64,000 nt of DNA from positions 558,001-622,000 of the forward strand of contig OY101129.1 of assembly GCA_956465555.1 (NCBI GenBank). Direction: 5' to 3'. Positions within the stretch are counted from its first letter, which is position 1. Each line of letters begins with the position of its first letter. A program made the position numbers and the translations under genes. The notes under the pieces were generated by a model that made no database searches, had not been told where the DNA came from, and saw nothing but the letters and a program-made list of their open reading frames with translations. This document shows, piece by piece, positions 38,469 to 48,107 of the stretch. The DNA comes from Nitzschia sp. pyKryTriq1. Taxonomy: Eukaryota; Bacillariophyta; Bacillariophyceae; Bacillariales; Bacillariaceae.

Positions 38469-41076
38469 TTATTCATCGTCTTCCAGCTGCATTCCATCGA
38501 ACATTGCTATCTCGTCATTTTCACTGTAACATGGAATCTCTTTTGAGTCGTCTGAGTCGCACTCTTCATCCTCGTCTGCAAAGTCGTCCATGGCTGAATT
38601 CCATTCGCGTACCGGTCCACGCAGGGATAAGTACCGTGAGAAAATGTCGCAGCGACATACCAATGCACTGAATATGCGCAATAATACGGATACTCGTAAA
38701 CGAACTGCTGCCAAGGCGCCATAAAGCAATGAGAAAGCACTCACCATAATATACTTCTGCATCCTCGTCCCAGGAAAACATTGCATCATGCCATCGGGCG
38801 ATGTCAAAGTCAAAAGCAGGATGACCAATGCATCGGAAGGATCCAGGAAGATGACCCACACGGTCACATGTCTGGCAGGTAAGTGTTGCATCAAAGGGAG
38901 GAATGGTTACTTGACTTCGTACAAGCTGACACCATGTTTCCATATTATCTTCTTGATATTTGTCATTCCAAGCACAGAATTTAGAGCTGGAGCGACTGTG
39001 CCCAGCAATGCAGCACTTTGTGCAAGTTATGCCGGAAGTCTTCTGTCGTTTGGAGTGTGGCTCATTTGATTGTGGCTCACCGCCAAAAGGTCCAGCCATT
39101 CCTGCACGATAGGTTAGGCCTTTCCGTTCGTCAGCTTTGTCCTTGATAGTTCCTTCCCGAATCTTTTGATTGCGACTTTGACACATGCGTGCCTTGACAT
39201 CAAACCGTTTCTTACGCTTCGACTCTTTGTCCTTTTTGTTGTCCCGTCTCCGCAGATATTCTTTTGTACTGCTCGTCATGGGTATGTCCATTGCACCAAA
39301 TATTTGAGTAAGGGATGCACAATAACCAATACTGTCAAAAAGAACGACCAGGTAAGCTCGACCTTGCTCGGACATGGACTTGCAGAACACCATGTTCTTG
39401 GGAATTGTCGTAGTGAACTGCGAGTTGATGTTTTCGCATTTGTTCGTGTTGTAACCATGATGGATATCGGCTAACCGCTCCTCTTCGCAAAATGTTTTGA
39501 ACAGTGGTAGGAGCCACCCGTACAATTGTGGGAACTTGGCTTTGTCTCGGTAGTACTTCTTCTTCGCATCAAGTTCCTCGGGGGATAAACCTTTAGCCTT
39601 GCACCACGAAGACTCACAATTGTCGTGAACACCAAAATGGTGCTCAAGGGAGTTCATCACTTTGTCACGCATCTGTAGTAACGGTAAGTAGGCATACATA
39701 CGAACGGCGTATCCGACCCCCTTTTTCAAGCGCTCCGCGTCGCATCTTGTCATTCCCATCCGCTCACTCTTCTTTTGTTTCGTTTTAGAAAATAAAAGCT
39801 TCGCAAAATTCTTGATTCGATGATTGATATCTGACAGAAATTTTATTTGGGGATGCTCTGATGGTAGCTGCCCATTTTTGTTTGTTGGCGTCGATGGGTG
39901 AGTTAAGATTTTGCGGACGGACGAATCGTCGTCCATAACAAAAGTATCGATGTAGGCCTGACCTTTGCTCTTTTTCATGATGTCCTTTACGCAGACAACA
40001 GCCCCGTGTGGCTCCATCCCCTTGGAGCTACCCGTGTAGTTCATGGGGCATGGATGATCCTTTGTTTCCTCGTCCATTTCGTCCATTTCTGCGGATTTGT
40101 CCGAAGGCCGGCACTTACTGCATACCTTGCTCATGCAGTGGATGGAAACAACCTTTCCGGTCAGCAGGCCGACAATCAAAAATATGCCTGACATTGCATT
40201 GTAGAGGAAGCCCGATGCTCTTCGACTCCATCGAGTGTCTCCGCCGACAATCAACCCAACAGGTAGATTGGTATCGGCAGGTCCATTTTTGGTACGAGTA
40301 AGCGACATTTCTTTTTGCAGATTGGACATTATCTGTTCCTCACTTATCCTCTTTATTCTCAGGGACAGACGCTCTTCAATGGCCCGGTAGTCGTTCTTGA
40401 GGCATCCGGGTCCAAGATTCAGCATGGCGCCAATGAGCTGGGCTGCCGCTACTCCTTTGCCCATCATCATGCAAAGGAGTACGAGCCGAACATTGAGGTC
40501 GACCTGTTGGTTCTTCGGAATTTTCTTTTCATCCTTCCCACGCATTGTTTCTAACTTGGTGACGTGGTGGCAGTTTTTACACTGCCACCGAAGAGAAGAA
40601 GCGCAACCCTCGACAGTACAAGTCAAGTTTGCCTTGCCCGGCAAACGACAAGCGCGGCAAATGAATGAATCTGCCAGGAATTTCTTCAATTCACTGTAAG
40701 GAAGGAGAACATTGTGGTCTTCGATACTCTCACTCAGTTCGCTCGACTCCGCCGAATGATCGATAATAGTCTTTCTGTTACGGTTCCATCGAATTGTTTG
40801 TGATACATCTCTAGAAACTTCGGAGTTGTTTGTTGACGCTGGAGTAATAGTAGTATTCGTAGACTCCTCATCAAGGCGCCTACGTACGCTGTCCAAAGGA
40901 GTCAAGGGTAGTCGTCGACGACTGTCTGTCAACGTTTGCATAACACCCAAATTATTGAGATCTCGAGACAGGGTCGATCGTTTCGAGCACGATGAATCCT
41001 GGGATTCAGGATCAACATTCTCTATTTCTGGTACATCGGTGTCCCCGCTATCGCTATCGCTATTGTCGTCGCCCAT
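38469..41076 (-). CDS. DDE transposase, Mutator/Kolobok-like (exons 41076-38745 and 38593-38469)
   Basis: An 818-residue protein after removing a 151-bp intron (38594-38744, GTGAGT...TTCAG, phase 1). An acidic/Ser-rich N-terminus leads to a zinc-binding region (SFICRACRLPGK, CTVEGC, CKNCHH). The catalytic core shows GGDTRWSRRASGFLYNAMSG (first Asp about 280), GLLTGKVVSIHCMSKVCSKC, FVMDDDSSVRKIL (second Asp about 382-384), KFLSDINHRIKNFAKLLF, HHFGVHDNCESSWC, and NTNKCENINSQF (Glu about 548). This is the order found in Mutator-like/Kolobok transposases. Two zinc knuckles (C-x2-C-x4-H-x7-C and C-x2-C-x4-H-x6-C) and a very acidic tail supplied by exon 2 end the protein. The frame continues upstream to a GTG; the first ATG is used. 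Confidence 0.78.
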
Positions 41077-41164
41077 TTTAATAATAAACGTTCCAAAAGA
41101 ATCCCCACCGCCGCCGCATTTACAAAAGACTCCTCCCACTGCTCTTCATCGCCGTCTTCATCGA

Positions 41165-41260
41165 TTTTGGCGCCTTCATCGATTTTGGCGCGCCAAAAAG
41201 GAAAAAGAACAAAGGGAACTCCTCCTACCCGTCAATAAATAAAATATGGCGCGCCCATTG
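41165..41260. promoter_or_regulatory. bidirectional transposon promoter with E2F-like palindromes
   Basis: The core is TTTTGGCGCGCCAAAA (41183-41198), a perfect 16-bp palindrome that contains the E2F consensus TTTSGCGC on each strand. An adjacent half copy CGATTTTGGCGC (41162-41173) repeats CGATTTTGGCGC at 41180-41191, and ATGGCGCGCCC lies at 41246-41256. It sits between the two divergent transposon genes, about 110 bp from the transposase ATG and 250 bp from the other ATG. Cell-cycle control is inference. Confidence 0.5.
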
Positions 41261-41445
41261 AAGATTTATGGGCGTCGCCTCTGATGTAGTCGTATTTTCT
41301 TCGTCGTCGTTTTCCGAATCCTTCCCTTTGCGCCGTCGCCCTTTGTATTCCGCCGCCGCTGCCGCCGCTGCCACTACTTCATTATTTTATTTCCCCGGTT
41401 GATTGCTGTTTTATTATTATCATTATCATCACCATCATCATCATC

Positions 41446-41907
41446 ATGCTCTCCAACCCTGCTCGTCGCAATGAAAGATGCGCCAATGTGAGAAACAACA
41501 ACAACAACAACAACAACAACGGTGACGACGAGGCCTCTTTTGTCGTCCTTGACGACGCCGGCCACTTACCTTTCGGACCAGAGCCCGACTTGGCCGACAT
41601 GCCAGAGCCAGAGCAAGAGCCGGAAGAGCCATTTTATTGCAGCCAATGCAACGAAATCGTTTGCATTTGGCTGCAGCTGTATGGTTTTGTTGCTGAAATG
41701 GAGAGCATCGTCGAACCGCCTCGTGTCGACGACGAAAAAGCGGATCGATCGCGTGCTCGAAAGGTGCTCTATCGAGCCATCACGATGCACCTTTTCGGAC
41801 CGCTCGGACGCGGAAATCGTGTGAAGCTCCCAGCATGCGTTTTAGAGGGAGTACGCGCTATGTATCCCGATCCGGACGAGCAATACATGGGCCACTACGA
41901 CAGCTAA
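41446..41907 (+). CDS. small transposon protein with P2X7 intracellular (ballast)-like domain
   Basis: A 153-residue protein inside the transposon, divergent from the transposase. After an Asn-run and a Pro/Glu-rich stretch comes FYCSQCNEIVCIWLQLYG, a Cys cluster, then ARKVLYRAITMHLFGPLGRG, NRVKLPACVLEGVRAMYPD and EQYMGHY. The order YR...FG....(I/L)LP.C....(I/V)R..(F/Y)P....QY.G(F/H) matches the C-terminal zinc/GTP-binding ballast domain of vertebrate P2X7, and the GPLGRGNR form is what I associate with free-standing relatives of that domain. In P2X7 this part binds zinc and guanine nucleotides; its role in a transposon is unknown. It could be an accessory factor for transposition. No transmembrane helix is present. 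Confidence 0.62.
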   Translation: MLSNPARRNERCANVRNNNNNNNNNGDDEASFVVLDDAGHLPFGPEPDLADMPEPEQEPEEPFYCSQCNEIVCIWLQLYGFVAEMESIVEPPRVDDEKADRSRARKVLYRAITMHLFGPLGRGNRVKLPACVLEGVRAMYPDPDEQYMGHYDS

Positions 41908-42151
41908 ATTTGTCGCGAGAAATGAAATCCCGTCTTCGCTTGTTTGATGTCTTCCGTCCGAAACGGTCATCATTTATGGGAGACGTGTTCTCTACTTTAT
42001 TCGATCTTAGTGAATGGATAACATATAAAAATTTCATCATGGAATCTCTATTGATTATTCTTGTTCATTTTAGACTGCTGATTCGAGAATTCCGTCACGG
42101 TAAGATTCCAAAATGACCAATCCGGGAAGTCGAACCAAAATCCTGCAAATA
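41908..42151. other. right internal end of transposon
   Basis: 244 bp between the accessory gene and the terminal repeat; AT-rich, with no gene seen. The matching left end (38086-38468) holds the inverted pair CTCGCCGAA/TTCGGCGAG at 38160-38191. Confidence 0.5.
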
Positions 42152-42315
42152 TTTTTAGTACGCCACCTTATGTCATCATGTTGTTTAGAGTTACGAGGAC
42201 TGTACGAGTATCAGACCGATCAACCTGTACCACTATTATTCGTACCCTTCCTCTGCTCTACTAGTAGACTACACTCAGTCTAATTGCAAGTCAGTAGTAG
42301 TATTGTGCTGGTACG

Positions 42316-43757
42316 ATGCCACCCTCGACGAATCATCATCCAAATCGCAATATTAATTCCGCCAATTATTGGGGGGTCAGTAGCAGCGTGGTGGATGCCT
42401 GGTTATCCAAGGCGATCCGGCGGGTGGTGTTCGTCTCGCTGGTGGTCCATTTGTTGCTACTGGTGAAGAATAGTTCGAAATCGACAGGAAGATGGCTGGA
42501 ATCTATTGCCGCCTTTCAAGATTTGGAGGACTTTCCAACAATGTCCTTTTGGGGTGAAGCAACACACGAAGTATTAGAAAGGAATAACGACACTCATTAT
42601 CTCAATGCTAGTGATGCGGCTACCAGTAAGAATGGAACAAGAAAACAACAACAATTATTGTCATCTGCCGACATTCGAGCCCCACGCACGACGCATCGGA
42701 TTCCTCTCGAAGAATTAATTCACAGCAGTCCAAACGTCACATGCAATCCTGGAAAGTCCAAGAAATATTTGATCGACAGCACAATCAATTTATCCGAAAA
42801 CAGCCACAACAATTCTTCTTCCCGCCGCAAAATCCCCAAGATTGTGCACGTCACTTCCAAAACACGTTGCATGACTCCCACCTTTATTCGCAATATTGAC
42901 AAGTGGCGCTTTCCGGGCTATTCCTTGCTGTTTCATGACGATGCGGCCGTCGATCGGCTCTTGGCGAAATATTGGCCGGAATTCCCTCAGTTGCAACTCT
43001 TTCAAAAATGCAGTATCTCGGGGGCAGCCAAGGCGGACATCTGGAGACTGTTGGTCCTATGGGAATATGGCGGCATTTATACAGGTACGTACTCGTGCGT
43101 GTATACCGTACCACAAGTACTATGTACATGTTTGTTCCAAACAAGCAAGCAAGAAAACGTATCTCACGTTCTTCTATCACAGATATTGACAATGCTCCTG
43201 GTCCCAAATTTGACAATGGAAATATTATTCAAGACGACGACGATGCTTGGTTTGTCGTCGAGCGAGTGGGTGTCCTGAGCCAGTATTTCATGGCGGCATC
43301 ACCGAAACATCCATTGATCCATGTCGCCCTTACTTCCCTATTTCAACGATTGTTGGAGGTGGAAAATATCCGTAAACAATATGTACCCTTTGTCACTGGA
43401 CCCGGGGCGATGAAAGTGGCAATGATGAACTTTATGAAAGACGGCAAAAAGCTATTTAAGAAAGGAGTCAAGCGGGGCAAGTACATTGGGGTGGCTGGTC
43501 GAAGTGTCACAGTCGTTGGATCGAAAGGAAAAGCTACAGAGTATGTCAGGCGGGAATCCGTTTCGGGTATTGACAAAAGGGGAGGATATGTGGCCATGGG
43601 AATGCAACATTTTTCCGGCAAAAAGGGCAGAGACCAAGCGCCCACCAGTTCCTGCTATGAGCACCTGTATAAGGAGACCAAGAAGCTTGTGAATGAACAG
43701 CGTCTGCAGGCGGAGAAGGACTGGCAATCGTCAACGACGGCAACGACAATGACGTAA
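42316..43757 (+). CDS. DXD sugar transferase, GT32-like, paralogue A (exons 42316-43084 and 43183-43757)
   Basis: Spliced length 447 residues. A signal anchor (RVVFVSLVVHLLLLVKN) lies near residue 40, followed by an Asn-rich stem. The catalytic part has KIPKIVHVTSKTRCMTPTF, YSLLFHDDAAVDRLLAKYWP, CSISGAAKADIWRLLVLWEY, GGIYTDIDNAPGPKF with the metal-binding DXD at 257-259, then DDDAWFVVERVGVLSQYFMA and VTGPGAMKVAMMNF. This is the layout of OCH1-like alpha-mannosyl/other sugar transferases of the Golgi. The 98-bp intron (43085-43182, GTACGT...CACAG, phase 1) splits the first Asp codon of DXD. Its sister is at 46546-48107. Start codon is an ATG; acceptor unknown. Confidence 0.85.
43085..43182 (+). 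other. intron splitting the DXD motif, paralogue A
   Basis: 98 bp, GTACGT donor, ATCACAG acceptor, phase 1; joins G to ATATTGAC to form Asp-Ile-Asp. Confidence 0.85.
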
Positions 43758-44359
43758 CAAAAGACAATGCGATTTTTCTTCTTCTCCTTCTGTACCGAGT
43801 ACGCTAGAGCGAATGCAGGAAAATGGGAGCAAGCGGAGGAGGAACATCATCATCAGCATCTAATCTACTCGGACGTTGCATTTTTGCTGATACAACAACA
43901 TGGTTTCCAAACTTCCACTGCATACGGCTGGCTACTAGTGGAACAATCTAGAAGTACCTATGGAGTGAATCATCCATCATTCATGGCTGCCTACTACTTG
44001 TACTTTGATCTCTCGATCTATTTTTTTGAGATGTTCTGATTGGACGCCGGTCCCAGTTCCGAGGGTTCTCCGCGGACGAACACGTACATTCTACGTGTTC
44101 CTTGTGCTACAACAAACTACCGGCGCCTCGACTGCGCGCGCGGCATAGCAAGCAGTCAGGGGCGGAAGGATCTTCTTTGTCGCAGCGTCTGGCGGATGAT
44201 GAATGAACGATGAATGAATGAATGAATGAATGATGATGGATCTGATCGCATTGGTTTTTGTTTCTTCATGGCACGCACGACGACGACTCTCGTGGCATCG
44301 ACCGACGCCAACAACAACAACAACAACAACATTTTCCTTGGTTGTCCCTTACGTTTAGA
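43758..44359. other. intergenic, 602 bp
   Basis: Between paralogue A and the NUMOD-like gene. A (GAAT)n run lies at 44203-44230 and a CAACAACAA stretch at 44308-44330. A 90-codon frame (43767-44039) has an ATG but no domain and is not called. Confidence 0.45.
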
Positions 44360-45958
44360 ATGGTTTGTCCCGCCGCCCGTCGCCCGTTGTTCTCGATGCT
44401 GCGGGAAGAAAAGGGAAACGACAAGACCACGGCCACCACTCCTCGAGAACAAGAAGAAGGAATTGCTACTATACGACCAACAACTACGTCTCCCGGCGTC
44501 CCATCGACTGTCAACAACAAACACAACACTATCAATAGTGCCGATGAGATCGCGAAGGCACTTGTGCAAGCTGCTAGACGACAAGCCTCCGCGAGGACGG
44601 TGCTGACAGATGATGATGATGATGATGATTCGGATGTTCGTGTTGGTGGTGTTGGTCCCACTCCGACGAGCAAGACGACGACGGCAGCGGATCGAATCGC
44701 CACGGCATTATTGGAAGCAGCCCGGCGGGAGTCGTCATCATCAGCATCAGCATCATCCACGATTTCTTCATCGTCGGCCCCCGGATTGTCCACGGCGGCG
44801 GTGACGACGACGACCAGCAGTAGCAACCAGCAAGAGACAACCGCCTCGACTTTCTTGTTGCTCAGCACGGCAGCGGAGGAGGAGAAGGTACTAGTAGCAG
44901 CATCACCAACATTTGAGCAGGCCGCCAGTAGTAGTAGTGGTAGGAGTACGATTACTGCTGGCGCTACCCGACGAGAAGAAGAAGAAGATGATGGTGATAA
45001 CTCCTCGCCGATGACCGCGATCCTGCCGGGGGTCATGCTGGCGCCCCCCAACAAGAACAAGAAAGCCAAAGCGACTATGACGACCCGTGCTACTACTGGA
45101 CGACGAGCTTTGAGCAAGGTCACGGACGATCCATTTTTGGCCCAGTTTCTTGCCGCTGGCAAAGTTTGGCGCGAAATTCTAGAACAAGCGCCCGTCGAAC
45201 AGCTGGATCGAAAGACGGGCCAAATCCTCCACGTGTTTTCCTCGGGCAAGGAAGCGTACACGAGATATTGTTCTTTTTCCAACAAAACGACGACGACGAC
45301 GACAAGAACACATAAAGGGAAGAGCAGCAATCCGCAGCACCAGATTTGGCGCTTTTGTCGAGCTCTTGCAGGTCGACCCAATCATATATTTCATGGCTTT
45401 TATTGGCGTTTGAAAGGCTCGGCAATGCATCCCAAGATCCCCTCGCGTCCTCTTTTTGATGCAAGCAAAGGACTACAACAACCACAACGGCAACTACAAC
45501 AAGAGCAAAATTATGATTCTGTCAAGAAACACGAGCCTGCAAGAAGATCACCACCACCATCCTTGTCCTTGTTCTTGAAGACCGGTCGTCCTTGTGTTTC
45601 TGTTTTGGAATCATCCTCGCTTCCCTCCGCCTCGTCTGCATTTGTCCCGTATCCTGCTACTACTAGGGATGGTGGCTCACTCTTCAAACGATTTGAATAT
45701 CTAGAAGAACAAAAGAAAGAAGAAGCAAAAGCAGCAGATACTTCGTCGTCACCATCCTTGTTGTCCTTCTTGTCGTCGAACGAGGATGATGATTCGGCAC
45801 CGAGCAGCAAGAGCAGTGCTGCTATAGTCCCCCCAGAGCAAAAGAAGATTAGGAGAAGCAGTACTATGGGACTTGGTGATATCCTGGGGCGAGTCCCTGG
45901 GCAATCATCATCATCATCATCATCTCTTGTTCGAAGAATTTCATCCAGTGACTATTAG
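44360..45958 (+). CDS. low-complexity protein with a NUMOD1-like repeat
   Basis: A 532-residue protein, mostly Ser/Thr/Ala/Asp-rich and disordered. Two short repeats DEIAKALVQAARRQAS and DRIATALLEAARRESS lie near residues 55 and 115. The only folded-looking part is at about 255-345: FLAQFLAAGKVWREILEQAP, VEQLDRKTGQILHVFSSGKE with AYTRY, then IWRFCRALAGRP and FHGFYWRL. The order (valine-x-glutamine)-D-x-x-T-G-x-(I/V)-x-x-(F/Y)-x-S...EA and GF-x-WR matches NUMOD1-type modules that occur singly in many diatom proteins. Such modules resemble DNA-binding pieces of homing endonucleases; DNA binding is only a guess. The frame is open upstream to a TTG at 44258; 44360 is the first ATG. Confidence 0.55.
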   Translation: MVCPAARRPLFSMLREEKGNDKTTATTPREQEEGIATIRPTTTSPGVPSTVNNKHNTINSADEIAKALVQAARRQASARTVLTDDDDDDDSDVRVGGVGPTPTSKTTTAADRIATALLEAARRESSSSASASSTISSSSAPGLSTAAVTTTTSSSNQQETTASTFLLLSTAAEEEKVLVAASPTFEQAASSSSGRSTITAGATRREEEEDDGDNSSPMTAILPGVMLAPPNKNKKAKATMTTRATTGRRALSKVTDDPFLAQFLAAGKVWREILEQAPVEQLDRKTGQILHVFSSGKEAYTRYCSFSNKTTTTTTRTHKGKSSNPQHQIWRFCRALAGRPNHIFHGFYWRLKGSAMHPKIPSRPLFDASKGLQQPQRQLQQEQNYDSVKKHEPARRSPPPSLSLFLKTGRPCVSVLESSSLPSASSAFVPYPATTRDGGSLFKRFEYLEEQKKEEAKAADTSSSPSLLSFLSSNEDDDSAPSSKSSAAIVPPEQKKIRRSSTMGLGDILGRVPGQSSSSSSSLVRRISSSDY

Positions 45959-46545
45959 TCTAGACTTTCCCTACTAGTAGTAGTAGAGCTGCACCTACAA
46001 TTCTTAATATTATGAGACGAGCTTTTGGAATGGGACATCCTCGGCCGCTCGACTCCTCCTCCTCCCCAGCATTCCTTGTTGTTGACACATACTTCGCACT
46101 AACTGCGTAGCAAGATTCATTGTTTCAGCAATTATACTAGTAGTAGCATTCCGACGATATTATCCGATGATCGTCAAACTGAATGATAGAAGATTTTGGA
46201 TCGTCTCTCTACTCTCCACTAGCTAGTAGTAGAGAGTCGTCCCAGTAGTCCGAATCTACTACTACTACAGTAGCTCAAGCTAATCTACTCTCTCTACCCG
46301 AGTACCGGTACTGGTACCAGGTACCGATAGTAGTGCAAGAGCGGTGCACGCGCCCGCCCGCCCGCCGCCAGAAGCCCATACGGACGGAGTACGTACGCAT
46401 TTTTTCATCCACTCTATCGACTTCTCGACGCAATGATTCTATTTCGAAAATAGATGCAGTGAGCTTGTAGTCGTACCCAATTTGTATGCATTATGTTTAG
46501 AACCAATACCATATACATACCGGTAGCGCAGCCCCCCTCCTCAAC
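45959..46545. other. intergenic with CTACTA and GTAC palindromes
   Basis: 587 bp upstream of paralogue B. CTACTAGTAG units at 45970-45985 and 46215-46275, and a GAGTACCGGTACTGGTACC run at 46301-46320. No gene seen. Confidence 0.5.
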
Positions 46546-48107
46546 ATGGTGGATAAAACAATAATCGAAGCCAATAATCCAACACATCCACACCGATTTG
46601 TGATTGGCAAATTCGTCCTCTTACTGTGCCTAACGGGCCACTTGCTTTTCTCGGTCTTCACGTGGTCCACGACAACCGACACGTGGCTGGCCACTCTGTC
46701 CGCATCGTCGCCATCATCAGTGTTGTCGGGGGAGGAGATCATCATGTCTGCTTCAGGAGGCGGCGATGATGATTCCCGTCATTATCATTTGCCGATTTAT
46801 GCTGCCAAACAAGAATTTTCGACGGTCTTTTCCACCGACAACAACGAATACCACGATCTTCGTGCGCCCCTGTATTCCGATCGAATACCCTTGATGGATC
46901 TGGTGCAAACTACTGGACCATCAGATCCAGCATGCCATTCTACTTCAGCCAAATTCAACATGTCCATCTTCGATTCCATCATTGTCGAAAAGAGCACAGC
47001 CACATCCACTACTCAGAATACTCAAACGAGTGCTAAACGAAAGATACCCAAAATGATTCACATGACGTCCAAAAGCCGATGTCTTACTTCCAAAATCAAG
47101 GACAATATTATCAAGTGGAAAGAAGAATTGCCAGACCATTCCATCTACTTTCATGATGACGCTGCGGTCGACAGGTTACTTTCCAAGTATTTTCCTGGCT
47201 TTCCTCATTTGCAGAATGTCAAAGCATGCAGCATCTCGGGGGCGGCCGTGGCCGATATTTGGCGGTATCTAGTTCTATGGGAATATGGTGGCATTTATGC
47301 AGGCAAGAAGAAGTTATCTGTATTTGCAAGGAGTGTTGCTCGTGGAAGTAGTGAGGGTCTTTGTTTTTTGCTAACCCTCTCTCTTGCGCTTGTTTTGTTT
47401 TTCATCCTCTCTCTCTCCATCTCTCTCTCTCTCTCTCTCTCTTTACTACGGATGCACTACCCGTGTGTATTTTAGACATTGATAGTGCACCGGGGCCGAA
47501 ATTCGCTGGAGGGTCGGTCATTGACGACAATGATGACGCATGGTTCGTGGTGGAACGGATTGGTGTCCTGGGCCAGTATTTCATGGCATCGAGTCCCCAT
47601 CATCCCATCATGTACCTAGCGTTGATGCAATGCCTCGCAAGGTTGGTCAGCTTGGTCGATTCCATTGGAACGCAGTACGTGCCATATATCACTGGACCGG
47701 GTGTGACCAGAGCGGCCATGATGCTATTCATGAAAGACAAAGACAATTTTCAAACAGTCACAGCGGGGACCTACAAGGGTTTGGGTGGACGGACTGTCAC
47801 TGTGGCCGGAGACCGTGCCCATAGCGACGAGTGGATCGAAAGGGACGCCGTCCGGGGCAAGCAACAGGAGTACACTGCCATGGAGATGAAACATTTTGTA
47901 AGTTTTTGTTTTTATTGATTCGTAACATTGCTGATCGGTTGTTAGAACGGTTCTGGCCTTTCTGTTACTCACTATCACCTCGCATCCTTCCTTCTTTGGT
48001 GTTAGAGCAAAACCAAGAACGAGAAATTCAAGGATTCTTGTTACGAGCACATGTATAAGAAAGCCATCGAGGCAATGGAAGAATCATCAACAGGCAATCA
48101 TCCGTAA
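46546..48107 (+). CDS. DXD sugar transferase, GT32-like, paralogue B (exons 46546-47302, 47476-47897, 48006-48107)
   Basis: Three exons give 426 residues. Membrane anchor FVLLLCLTGHLLFSVFTW near residue 30; catalytic part with KIPKMIHMTSKSRCLTSKI, IYFHDDAAVDRLLSKYFPGF, CSISGAAVADIWRYLVLWEY, GGIYADIDSAPGPKF (DXD 253-255), DDAWFVVERIGVLGQYFMAS and ITGPGVTRAAMMLFMKD. The end CYEHMYKKAIEAMEES matches the CYEHLYKE end of paralogue A. Intron 1 (47303-47475) starts AG-GCAAGA, a GC-AG intron at the very place where paralogue A has a GT-AG intron, in phase 1 within DXD. Intron 2 (47898-48005, GTAAGT...TTAG, phase 0) is absent from A. Same orientation as A, about 2.8 kb apart: a local duplication. Confidence 0.83.
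47303..47475 (+). other. GC-AG intron splitting the DXD motif, paralogue B
   Basis: 173 bp. The donor is AG/GCAAGA, the usual shape of GC donors; the acceptor TTTTAG follows a long CT tract (47405-47442). The junction gives GCAG-ACATTGAT, coding Ala-Asp-Ile-Asp. Confidence 0.75.
47898..48005 (+). other. second intron of paralogue B
   Basis: 108 bp, GTAAGT donor, GTTAG acceptor, phase 0, with a stop in frame when retained. Confidence 0.75.

Larger units (their letters stand above)
38070..42167 (-). mobile_element. 4.1-kb DNA transposon, Mutator/Kolobok-like, with transposase and P2X7-like accessory gene
   Basis: Bounded by 16-bp perfect terminal inverted repeats GGTGGCGTACTAAAAA (38070-38085) and its complement (42152-42167), each followed inward by a similar A/T-rich stretch. 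TTAT flanks both sides (38066-38069 and 42168-42171), a probable 4-bp target duplication. Inside are two divergent genes: the transposase (38469-41076, minus) and a small P2X7 ballast-like gene (41446-41907, plus), sharing a 370-bp promoter. Both genes are open, so the copy may be autonomous. A 4-bp duplication speaks for a Kolobok-like element rather than a classical Mutator, which makes 8-11 bp; the transposase core resembles the domain Pfam lists as Mutator-like. Confidence 0.78.

Noticed and set aside
42168-42190. TCATCATGTT-like similarity on both outer sides of the transposon as a longer target duplication
   Set aside because: The similar stretches are at different distances from the ends and differ in sequence; only TTAT is directly adjacent on both sides.
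43767-44039. A 90-codon plus-strand frame after the first GT32-like gene
   Set aside because: Lies in the 3' flank, has no domain and no conserved pattern; probably untranslated.
44266-45381. A long minus-strand frame opposite the NUMOD-like gene
   Set aside because: It mirrors Ser/Ala/Asp-rich triplet repeats of the sense gene; no domain.
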